IMG/VR virus record: IMGVR_UViG_3300003859_000002
Coordinates: 6,184-26,317 of that record
DNA length: 20,134 nt
Direction: 5' to 3' (one strand)
Origin: a virus
Shown here: positions 7,377 through 15,221 of the stretch, in pieces
How positions within the stretch are numbered: the first letter of the stretch is position 1
How the letters are laid out: the number at the start of each line of letters is the position of its first letter
Notes under the pieces: generated by a model
The model's database searches: none
Seen by the model: the letters and a program-made list of their open reading frames with translations, nothing else
Told to the model about the DNA's origin: nothing
Made by a program: the position numbers and the translations under genes

Positions 7377-9332
7377 ATGCCTGTTTCTACACTAGCTATG
7401 TTGAAAGAACGTAGCAGACAAAGTTTGAATTTTGACGATAAATTTTATAGGAGAATGTTGTATTTTTTTGAACTGCGAGTTCCTGCGGAAGTTGGATTTA
7501 ATGGTGCAACAGATTTTTTGTTTCCATTAATATTGCCACCGGAAAATTATTCGATGGAGGAACCTTTTTCCGCAGAAGTAACCCCGACCCTTGGCGGGGG
7601 TTTGTACGTGGAGGAAAATGGGATCATCCAGCGGATTATTCGTTTGTCGGGGCACACAGGATTTCAGCCTAGAAATTTAAATTTGCGCTCCTCGAGTGGT
7701 ACTTCGGGAGCGTTCTTGAGTCCAGAAAAACGGTCCTACTCAAGGCAATTGCCTTTCAAAATTAAGGGCGGGATTTCAGGTCAAAGACATTTTCAATATT
7801 TACAGGATTCTATTTTTAGAACTTATGCGGACTTGAAACGCGATCCTGCTTTGGCCGCTGATACTAAATTGATTTTTCATAATCCTAGAGACGAGGAGCA
7901 TTGGGTTGTTATCCCAAAAACATTTAAATTGAACCGGGATGGATCAAATAGATTTCTTTATAAGTACGATATAGAATTGATAGTCGTAGAAAGCGCTGCG
8001 CAAAGAGACGCAGATTTTTCAGATGATAAATCTATATTTGATTCAATACGGGATTCAATACGCGCTATTAAGAATGCAATTGACAGAATAACAGGGATGA
8101 TAAACGATATCACTGCTTTGGTAGGCGAAATTACAAGGTTCATAAAAGATGTGGGTAAAATAATAGATGCTGTTACTGAGATTGTGAACGCAGCTTCTAA
8201 TTTTGTTAATGGAGTAACAACACTTATACAAGCCCCTTATGCTGCTCTTGAAAGTACGCTTGAGATGGTTGAGTCTGCGGTAAATTTGATCACAGAGAGC
8301 GTGGAAATGGGGGGCACTGCCGCAGAAATGCCTGAAAAAGTCCAAAATAAATTTCGGCAAATGGGGGACGCCCTAGAAATACTCGGTATAAACCCTGGGG
8401 ATTGGGAAACGCCGGCTGAGGCAACTGTCCGCAAAATCCGGGAGCAACAGGAGGCTCGCCAGCGCCTCTCGCGGATAGATCAAGCCGCGACCACTGCGCC
8501 CACCTCGTTTGAGGCCGTCCGAAATCTCGGTACACAATACAGCCCCGGGGATGCGGAAGTTGCGGAAAGCGCTCTCGAGGTCTCGACGCCCGCGCGCACG
8601 TATCAGAGCGCTCGCCAGGTCGAGATTACCGAAGGGGATACACTCGTTTCTCTGGCAGCTCGCTACTTGGGGGATGCTCGGCTTTGGCAACGCCTGGCGA
8701 TTTTGAACGGGCTTCGGCCTCCTTTTCTGGATCAACACGCGGCGCTTCCGCTAGTTTCTGGATTGGCGGGGTATTTGACGGGTGCTGCAACTGGCGCAGA
8801 TGAGGTTCCATTTGACGGGGTGCTCGGCCCTGGGCAAAAGATTCTGATACCTAGTGGGCAAAAGAGTGCATTGGATATGCCTCTTCTGCCCGTGCGAGGT
8901 GTCACGAGTGATGAGCCCGTGGAGAACTATTTTCTGGGAACTGATTTTGCTTTGGAGGTTGTTTCTGGAACCAGCGATTCAAGTCGCGCGATTTACGATA
9001 TTCCAATTGACGTGGAGGGCGGGAGTGTTGACGCTAAAATCGTTCAAGGGCAGGACAACCTTATTCAGTTGCTTCGCACTAGAATTTTGACTGAACGCGG
9101 GTCTGATCAATTATATAAACAGTTAGGAATGCGCCGCGTAGTTGCTCTTAATTTCACCCCTGTGGATTTGGAAACTGCGCGCTTCCGGGTACTTGAAGCA
9201 ATTTCCTCTGATCCTCGGGTCGCGAATGTGGAAAGCATCGAAGTTCAACAAAATTTGGATGCTCTAGATATAGACGTTTCAGTTGCAATCCGGGGATTGT
9301 CTGAATCAAGAACCCTAACGGTGAGGCTATAA
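7377..9332 (+). CDS. Baseplate fusion: N-terminal tail domain, helical segment, LysM, gp25-like wedge
   Basis: The start is ATG 7377, five bases after AGAGG; an in-frame stretch back to 7308 lies inside the preceding gene. The 651-residue protein has four parts. Residues 1-210 are beta-rich (FPLILPPENYSMEEPFSAEV, then GGLYVEENGIIQRIIRLSGH), a pattern seen in LysM-containing baseplate proteins. Residues 220-323 are a long helical segment with closely spaced Ile (IRDSIRAIKNAIDRITGMIN). Residues about 415-493 are a LysM module (EITEGDTLVSLAARYLG ... LGPGQKILIPSG). Residues 518-651 resemble gp25 / Mu gp46 (NLIQLLRTRILTERGSDQLY, ISSDPRVANVESIEV). The LysM probably acts as a structural joint between hub, sheath and wedge rather than as an enzyme. 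The N-terminal and helical DNA is AT-rich, the LysM DNA GC-richer. Confidence 0.75.
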   Translation: MPVSTLAMLKERSRQSLNFDDKFYRRMLYFFELRVPAEVGFNGATDFLFPLILPPENYSMEEPFSAEVTPTLGGGLYVEENGIIQRIIRLSGHTGFQPRNLNLRSSSGTSGAFLSPEKRSYSRQLPFKIKGGISGQRHFQYLQDSIFRTYADLKRDPALAADTKLIFHNPRDEEHWVVIPKTFKLNRDGSNRFLYKYDIELIVVESAAQRDADFSDDKSIFDSIRDSIRAIKNAIDRITGMINDITALVGEITRFIKDVGKIIDAVTEIVNAASNFVNGVTTLIQAPYAALESTLEMVESAVNLITESVEMGGTAAEMPEKVQNKFRQMGDALEILGINPGDWETPAEATVRKIREQQEARQRLSRIDQAATTAPTSFEAVRNLGTQYSPGDAEVAESALEVSTPARTYQSARQVEITEGDTLVSLAARYLGDARLWQRLAILNGLRPPFLDQHAALPLVSGLAGYLTGAATGADEVPFDGVLGPGQKILIPSGQKSALDMPLLPVRGVTSDEPVENYFLGTDFALEVVSGTSDSSRAIYDIPIDVEGGSVDAKIVQGQDNLIQLLRTRILTERGSDQLYKQLGMRRVVALNFTPVDLETARFRVLEAISSDPRVANVESIEVQQNLDALDIDVSVAIRGLSESRTLTVRL

Positions 9333-9336
9333 AAAA

Positions 9337-10764
9337 ATGCCTTCTTTTCAAACAAAACGGTACGAACAAATATTAATGCAAATGCTGGCCCGCGTGGTCA
9401 CTCGTTCCCGACTTTCTGATATTTCGGACAGTTCAGTCGTTAAGCACGTCTTAGCTGCGGCTGCTCGCCAGGACGATGAGCAATATTTTCAAATGTCTCT
9501 CTTGCTCGATCTTTTTTCGATCGATACTGCTGCTGGGGAGGATTTGGATAGGCGCGCGGCAGAGATCCAACCTGGAACTATTTCGCGGAGTCAAGGGGCC
9601 AAAGCGGTTGGAAATATTGTTTTCTACCGAACAGGTACAACAGGCACGGTCACTATTTCCGCAGGCACGCGCGTTAAAACCTCGACTGGAATTATTTTCA
9701 TTACAACCGCAGCGGGGTCAATCACGCCTACAAGTCCTGAACAAATTTCGGGGCACGGAATTGGCCGAGATTCTGGACTTGTGCCAGTTATCGCGGAACA
9801 AATTGGGGTTGTAGGAAATGTCGCCTCCGATACGATTGTGAAATTCGAAGCCAAGCCCGCGGGGGTCGAGGGCGTAACAAACCCCGCTCCCTGTGCTTAT
9901 GGCACCGATTTGGAATCCGATGATTCTTTCCGGGAGCGGATTATAAATTATATTGCTGCTCTGCCCAGATCAACGGTGAACGCGATCGAATCCGGGGTCT
10001 TAAATGCTGTGGACTCCACAACTGGCGCGACAATTTTGTACGCGAGGGTGATCGAGGACTCAGTTTATCTCGGAAAAGTGATGCTTTACGTTGACGCCGG
10101 GACAGGATCGGCGGAATCGAGCGCGGCTATTACAGGGGAGATTTTGACGGAAGGGCTTTCCCCAGGCGATGTGGCAGTAGGCGGTGAAACTACGTTATTT
10201 TTTGTGCATAAACCGATCAAATCTTCTATTGTTCCTACGATTACCTCGACACTTCGGGGGGCATTGACTGGCGGAAGCACTTATGATGTGACTTACGATT
10301 TTTGGTATAATCCCGCTAGTGGACAAATTTATTTTCCTAGTCCGGGGTTGACAGCAGGTGAAAAGCTTACTTCTAATTATACGTATTACACTGGAATAAT
10401 AGCGTTGGCACAAAAAATAGTGGATGGCGATGAAACAGATCGAGCTAACTATCCGGGCATTCGTGCCGCAGGAGTGCAGGTAATTTGCCGTGTTCCCCAG
10501 GTTTTGATCCAAGAGATTGAAGTAGTTGTGGCGATTTCTGCGGGCTATGATGATGATACAGTGCGCGTAGAGGTTGAGGAAAAACTTTTATCTTATATTA
10601 ATACTCTAGGGATCTCCACTGATGTTTTGAGGTCAGAACTTATATACCAGATTATGAGCGTTCCCGGGGTATACAATTGTTTTCTTGAAGTTCCTAGTGC
10701 CGATGTAATTATTTTGGATGACCAAGTTGTGCGGACTACATCGGCTAACATAGACGTAAGGTGA
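9337..10764 (+). CDS. Baseplate J-like protein (Mu gp47-type)
   Basis: A 475-residue protein with a start four bases after the previous stop. It shows the baseplate J order: a helical N-terminus (YEQILMQMLARVVTRSRLSD), an AAGEDLDRRAAEI helix, the beta segment FYRTGTTGTVTISAGTRVKT, the GIGRDSGLVPVIAEQIGVVGNVASDTI region typical of the family, and TDLESDDSFRERIINYIAAL, the conserved segment preceding the middle helices. J-like proteins pair with the gp25-like protein in the wedge, and here the two genes are adjacent. Residues about 289-360 form an additional AT-rich beta insertion before the C-terminal IQEIEVVVAISAGYDDDTVR segment. The family is typically nearer 300-400 residues, so the insertion explains the extra length. 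Confidence 0.85.
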   Translation: MPSFQTKRYEQILMQMLARVVTRSRLSDISDSSVVKHVLAAAARQDDEQYFQMSLLLDLFSIDTAAGEDLDRRAAEIQPGTISRSQGAKAVGNIVFYRTGTTGTVTISAGTRVKTSTGIIFITTAAGSITPTSPEQISGHGIGRDSGLVPVIAEQIGVVGNVASDTIVKFEAKPAGVEGVTNPAPCAYGTDLESDDSFRERIINYIAALPRSTVNAIESGVLNAVDSTTGATILYARVIEDSVYLGKVMLYVDAGTGSAESSAAITGEILTEGLSPGDVAVGGETTLFFVHKPIKSSIVPTITSTLRGALTGGSTYDVTYDFWYNPASGQIYFPSPGLTAGEKLTSNYTYYTGIIALAQKIVDGDETDRANYPGIRAAGVQVICRVPQVLIQEIEVVVAISAGYDDDTVRVEVEEKLLSYINTLGISTDVLRSELIYQIMSVPGVYNCFLEVPSADVIILDDQVVRTTSANIDVR

Positions 10765-10768
10765 CGCC

Positions 10769-11167
10769 ATGGCTTTTACGTTATCCAGTCTTAATTTGAG
10801 TTCAGTAGCCGAAGATGGAGGTTACGAGTTAAAGATTACAGGTTCGTTTGAAGCTGGGCATCGATATCGTGCTTTTCTAGGGGATATTGGGAATACTTCT
10901 GATCCAGAATGTTTTTCTGGATACCCTCAACAAAGATGGGTGAATGTCTGGAATGGGGTAACAGTGCGGGTTTGGACTCCGAGAGTTTATCCGGGATTGT
11001 CTTCGGTGACTGTTTTGGATATTGATACCAGTGAATCTCATACATTGGTTGATTATATTACGGTAGTTTACCAGCAGTACAGAACAACGGTGGTAAATAT
11101 GAAAAAAGTTTTTCCATTGTTTTATCAAGTTGGAATTCGAGATATCAATTTATTTCCAAGAATCTAA
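10769..11167 (+). CDS. Small beta-strand-rich protein, probable baseplate component, unknown
   Basis: A 132-residue protein with ATG 10769 after AAGGTGA. The sequence alternates polar and hydrophobic residues (GGYELKITGSFEAGHRYRAF, then TVRVWTPRVYPGLSSVTVLD), suggesting an immunoglobulin-like or IPT/TIG-like sandwich in residues 1-95. A basic aromatic C-terminus follows (TTVVNMKKVFPLFYQVGIRD). There is no signal peptide and no membrane segment. It sits between J and the larger host-contact genes in one transcription direction, which suggests a wedge-peripheral or fibre-attachment role. I do not recognise a family. Confidence 0.7.
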   Translation: MAFTLSSLNLSSVAEDGGYELKITGSFEAGHRYRAFLGDIGNTSDPECFSGYPQQRWVNVWNGVTVRVWTPRVYPGLSSVTVLDIDTSESHTLVDYITVVYQQYRTTVVNMKKVFPLFYQVGIRDINLFPRI

Positions 11168-11186
11168 AGAATAGGAGAGTATAACC

Positions 11187-12296
11187 ATGGCTAGAAGCGC
11201 GCCGACTTGCACTAAGGGAACGGTAGGATCAACTGGTACTGGGCAAAGACGTGTTATTATGGATCAAATAAAAACATCCATAGAAGCTTTTCAAATATCT
11301 GCGATGAGTCCGTGGTTAAGAGTTGATTCATATATTTCGACTTACCGATATGATGTATACCATGGAGTAGGAAATCCTACCCTCGGATCAGGGGCTTTGA
11401 AAGGGGACTCTGATCTTTGGTTTTTACTGCAAGAACATGGTTCTGGAATTTATATTAAAACTATGAGTGATTTTTGTCCTTCTGCTAATACTTATCAGCG
11501 GCTAGCATCCGGGGATACTATAGCTGTTGATGATTCTAGCGGTTTTGATTGGTGGTGTGCTGTTAATGAATATGAATTTTGTTTTATTATAATTCAAGGC
11601 GGCACCTGTTATGCACTATGGGCTGGTCAACCTCTGAACGGTTTGTCTGATTCTAGTTTACTAGGGGGACGAGCAAGATTATCAGTAGCAACTGGCATGT
11701 CCGGGGATGGGGTAGTTTTAAGTCTTGACCGCGATTTAACGGGTAAATTAACAGCGGGGCAAAGTATATATTTATTGAATCAAACTGTGGATGGTGAAGC
11801 TGGATTAGACGCCGATTATTGTGAAATTGTCCCTGTAAATTCTGTCGGTTCTAGCACTGTAACTGTCGATAGTGTGGATAATAATCCCTATGAAATAGGA
11901 TCTTTAGTTGGTTTATACCCTTTTTGCTGTGTTTCTGGTGGGGCGGGTGTTAGTTTTACGAATAGTATTTGGTGTTCTATACACCCAAACGGAACTACTG
12001 GGGCAGGCAGCGCCGGCCAATCTAGAGTTTATTTTACAAGTAGTGAAGAACCCTATATGGATCCTGATTATGCAAGTATTTATAGAATGGCTAGAATCCA
12101 TATATTAGCCTTAACTAGCGCAGGTGTGTACGGTACTTCTCAATTGATGTTTTCTTGTTCTCTGGGGACACAGGCAAATGGTGATAGAATGCTTATTGAC
12201 GGAGATACCAGTAAAGCGTATTGGGTATTCCCTTCATTAGTAGGTAATTATTTAGGAGGTGGCTGCTTGGCTATTGGGCCTGGGGCCACGGTATAA
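11187..12296 (+). CDS. Cysteine-rich virion-type protein of unknown function
   Basis: A 369-residue protein starting at ATG 11187 behind TAGGAGAG. It contains 11 Cys, high for a cytoplasmically assembled tail protein: WWCAVNEYEFCF, GGTCYALW, DYCEIVP, FCCVSG, IWCS, FSCS and GGCLA among them. The first third has aromatic-rich strands (DSDLWFLLQEHGSGIYIKTM). Residues about 170-250 (VVLSLDRDLTGKLTAGQSIY, then VGSSTVTVDSVDNNPYEIG) form a barrel-like segment with a Tyr-Pro-Phe turn. No signal peptide is present. It lies between J and the I-like protein, so a baseplate decoration or receptor-contact role is inferred from position and composition only. Confidence 0.75.
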   Translation: MARSAPTCTKGTVGSTGTGQRRVIMDQIKTSIEAFQISAMSPWLRVDSYISTYRYDVYHGVGNPTLGSGALKGDSDLWFLLQEHGSGIYIKTMSDFCPSANTYQRLASGDTIAVDDSSGFDWWCAVNEYEFCFIIIQGGTCYALWAGQPLNGLSDSSLLGGRARLSVATGMSGDGVVLSLDRDLTGKLTAGQSIYLLNQTVDGEAGLDADYCEIVPVNSVGSSTVTVDSVDNNPYEIGSLVGLYPFCCVSGGAGVSFTNSIWCSIHPNGTTGAGSAGQSRVYFTSSEEPYMDPDYASIYRMARIHILALTSAGVYGTSQLMFSCSLGTQANGDRMLIDGDTSKAYWVFPSLVGNYLGGGCLAIGPGATV

Positions 12297-12298
12297 TA

Positions 12299-12706
12299 AT
12301 GGCAGATTTTAATGCTCTACTTTCTGAGGAACTCGACGATTACGGAATTGAAGTAAATTGCGCACTTGTAGAATCCCATGTTGATGATCATTGGTCCTCT
12401 TTGGATTTGGGAGAAGATAGTTGCTGCTTACGGGAACCTAGATTTTCTCTTGGGGTCGGTATTTCACCTGGGATTGATTCTGTTGTCGTGCTTTCATCCA
12501 CAAGTATAAAAATTAATTTTATCTATCCGGCATCAAACAATGTTGCGCTTTCTTTGGCTAACAACTACTCTATTAATCCTGCTCTTACTGTATTTTCAGT
12601 AACTCCTGAAGCAGCCTCAGAACCTACTTATGTAACTCTCACAATTCAGGAACAAAAACAAAGTGAGAATTACACGGTAACGCTATTGAGGATTGAGAGG
12701 GCTTAA
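12299..12706 (+). CDS. Small tail protein with SbsA-type Ig-like domain
   Basis: A 135-residue protein starting two bases after the previous stop with a weak ribosome site, so translation is probably coupled. Residues 1-45 are acidic (LLSEELDDYGIEVNCALVES, DDHWSSLDLGED). Residues about 50-130 resemble a bacterial SbsA-type Ig-like domain: GVGISPGIDSVVVLSSTSIK, VALSLANNYSI, then TYVTLTIQEQKQSENYTVTL. The same pattern opens the next gene (GVGTSPRLLSAVVI ... ALTTPANYVF), so the two are probably related by domain duplication. Such domains in tails mediate adhesion or spacing. The role is inferred. Confidence 0.7.
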   Translation: MADFNALLSEELDDYGIEVNCALVESHVDDHWSSLDLGEDSCCLREPRFSLGVGISPGIDSVVVLSSTSIKINFIYPASNNVALSLANNYSINPALTVFSVTPEAASEPTYVTLTIQEQKQSENYTVTLLRIERA

Positions 12707-15205
12707 ATGGGTGATATTGGAACTTGGGTCGGAGTAGGAACGAGCCCTCGACTTCTGAGCGCAGTAGTAATTCGTGACCGCGCAGTGCGAGCGACGTTTA
12801 ATGAGGCGATGAAAAACAATGCAGCTTTGACGACTCCTGCGAATTATGTTTTCACAGCCCTGGCGGGTGGTGCAGCAGTTGCCGCAGTAACGGTGGTTCC
12901 AGGAACGGATTTAACTTACGTTGACATTTTGACAGATGTTAGTTTTTCAAACGGCACTGCTAATTATAGATTAACAGTCAATAATGCAATTGAGGATACT
13001 GCTGGAAATACTCTTGATCCGTCCTACGATGAGGACGTGTTCGATGGGGTCGCGCCTTCGCTCGCTCCGCGGGTGCTTTACAAGGGGCTGCTCGAGGCCA
13101 TCGTCGAGGCGATCAGCGAGACGGATGCGGAAATCGGTGGTTTGCGAATGACCCGCTTGACAGCGGCTATGGCTCGAGGCGACACAGTGGCCCTGGTGGA
13201 ATCCACCTTGGATTGGGAAGATTCTGGAAAAATAGCGATTGATGGAATTACGTATTCTTACACCTCTAAATCAGCAGGATCATTCATCGGTCTTTCGTAC
13301 CAGGCAGCCGGGGCAACGGTAGCGGGTGCAGCCGGGATCCATCGAGATCTGAGCGTTGTGACTGACCTGAATCAGATCTGGTCCGCTCTCGATCAACTCA
13401 GGCGCGCTCTACTTGTCGATTACGCTGTCGGGGGAAATTTGGATGTGATCGGTAGAAATTTGGGAGTTGCTCGGCGCAATTTGTTTTCTTCTGATAGCCT
13501 ATTTCGTGAAGTTATTAAAGTGCTCGCCTACAACCCTCGGGGAACAATTTTTGGAATTGAACTCATTTTGACTGCGCTTTATGGTGCTGGCAATTTCGAG
13601 ATTTTTGAGGATTTACTTCAGTACCCTAACACGGTATTTATACGTATCACAGATGATGTTCTTGATACTCCTTTGCTCAACGGGAAAGCGTTTTTGGAAA
13701 GAAAAGACTATGAAATTGTTACTAATACAGTAGTTGTTTTGAATGAAATTCCAAAAGCTATTGAGAGCGCAAAATTCTTAGAAGTTGATCAAGAATTTAG
13801 TTTTAGAGATGCCAAGCCAAGCGCATTGACCTATGCTTATTACCCCGGTGCTACCCCTGCTTCAGCATTTACTTTTGTTGGGGCAGATGAAGCAACAGAA
13901 GTCTTGCTTACACCGGGAACTGGAATTGAGATGCTCAGTACAGGACCGGAAGTTTCCTATAAAATGACTGTAGCAAAAGGATACAGAGTTCAATATAATA
14001 GTAATGTTGAAGTAAAATGGATAGGTGGTGTAATGATTCCTATAAGTGCGGGGCTTACTGGGGATGTTCATTTAAAGGATGGCACGCAAGATATTCATGT
14101 TCGGATTGACAATACTGGAGTATCCCCTCAAATAGGTTTATATAGAGTAGGAACGGGGCATCTAGGTACTCCAGTCACTTTGTCTGATCAGTATTACGAA
14201 TTTAAGGTTGTTCAAAATGGGATGGATCCAGTGGAATTATGGATTGATGGGGTATTGGAACAGACAGTTCCTTATCCAGATTTTGCGGCAACTTCCAGTG
14301 TTGAGTTTACTTTTGGTGTTACGGGATCTGGTATGTCTTACGTGATAAAAGAGGTCAATATTAATACTGATAATTATGATTTTTGGAAAAGACCTAGACT
14401 AGCAATAGGAACTGTTTCTGGTGCTGAACCTACAAAATTGAATGACTCTGGAGCAATATTTGCTGATGCTGATGTTGGTAAACAAATTGTTATTACGAAA
14501 TCTTTAATAACTAACACGCAGGGCGGCAATAATACCGGAAAATTTGTGATTGCTGTTAAGGACAGCAGCACCAAGGTAACTTTGGCGGGAAAACAGCGCA
14601 CTGGATTGGAGATAGTGGATGATAGTTCTGCGGGATTAGTAGCTATTCTCCCTCATTATTATACTTTACGTTACCCGGAAGATTTAGGAAAAACTCTGGT
14701 AATTACTGGATCTACTCTAGGAAATAATGGATCGTATACTATTTCCAAATTGTATAGGAATTATCCACCTTACGTTGGATTAGATGAATATGACACGCCG
14801 TGCTCATTAGATTCTTATGTATTAGGTACTGTTGCATCTTTTACGGCAGAAGAAAACAATTTGAATTGGAGAATAGATCCTGCGTTTATTGCTGAATTAG
14901 CGGTTGACGATTTAGACTACGAGATTGCTAACTCAGGTACTATAATTTCTGCTACTTGGATTGGTTTAAAGACCAATTTTTCAGGCCTCCCTGTAAACAA
15001 TGCGCTGATGGAAGTGACCTACATGACCGATCCCTCGAGCCAGGTGAGAGAAGCAGCAGAAGAAACAATTGTTGAAAGTGCGGGCCCACCTCCTGTATAT
15101 AGTCAATATCCTTTTTTCTTGACGGTACCATTGGCAGATTTGCAGGTGTTACTAGATGAGTTAACAGCGGCAGGAGTTTTTCCAGAAACCGAAGTTATTT
15201 ATTAA
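12707..15205 (+). CDS. Fusion: SbsA-type Ig domain, gpI-like baseplate region, lectin-like C-terminal domains
   Basis: An 832-residue protein starting right after the previous stop, behind GAGAGG. Residues 10-108 form an SbsA-type Ig domain closing with the typical EDTAGNTLD turn. Residues about 120-330 resemble Tail_P2_I / Mu gp48: a helix (LYKGLLEAIVEAISETDAEI), then LNQIWSALDQLRRALLVDYA, VGGNLDVIGRNLGVARRN and YNPRGTIFGIELILTALYGA. In phages of this type that protein caps the wedge and anchors the fibre, and the fibre gene follows. Residues about 370-555 look like a concanavalin/LamG-type sandwich (GDVHLKDGTQDIHVRI, then ELWIDGVLEQTVPY). Two copies of a D-(V/L)-GK-x-(I/L)-V-I-T-x-S motif follow at residues about 587 and 659. 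The protein is several times longer than plain gpI homologues. Confidence 0.7.
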   Translation: MGDIGTWVGVGTSPRLLSAVVIRDRAVRATFNEAMKNNAALTTPANYVFTALAGGAAVAAVTVVPGTDLTYVDILTDVSFSNGTANYRLTVNNAIEDTAGNTLDPSYDEDVFDGVAPSLAPRVLYKGLLEAIVEAISETDAEIGGLRMTRLTAAMARGDTVALVESTLDWEDSGKIAIDGITYSYTSKSAGSFIGLSYQAAGATVAGAAGIHRDLSVVTDLNQIWSALDQLRRALLVDYAVGGNLDVIGRNLGVARRNLFSSDSLFREVIKVLAYNPRGTIFGIELILTALYGAGNFEIFEDLLQYPNTVFIRITDDVLDTPLLNGKAFLERKDYEIVTNTVVVLNEIPKAIESAKFLEVDQEFSFRDAKPSALTYAYYPGATPASAFTFVGADEATEVLLTPGTGIEMLSTGPEVSYKMTVAKGYRVQYNSNVEVKWIGGVMIPISAGLTGDVHLKDGTQDIHVRIDNTGVSPQIGLYRVGTGHLGTPVTLSDQYYEFKVVQNGMDPVELWIDGVLEQTVPYPDFAATSSVEFTFGVTGSGMSYVIKEVNINTDNYDFWKRPRLAIGTVSGAEPTKLNDSGAIFADADVGKQIVITKSLITNTQGGNNTGKFVIAVKDSSTKVTLAGKQRTGLEIVDDSSAGLVAILPHYYTLRYPEDLGKTLVITGSTLGNNGSYTISKLYRNYPPYVGLDEYDTPCSLDSYVLGTVASFTAEENNLNWRIDPAFIAELAVDDLDYEIANSGTIISATWIGLKTNFSGLPVNNALMEVTYMTDPSSQVREAAEETIVESAGPPPVYSQYPFFLTVPLADLQVLLDELTAAGVFPETEVIY

Positions 15206-15221
15206 GATAGGAGTGTGCCCG

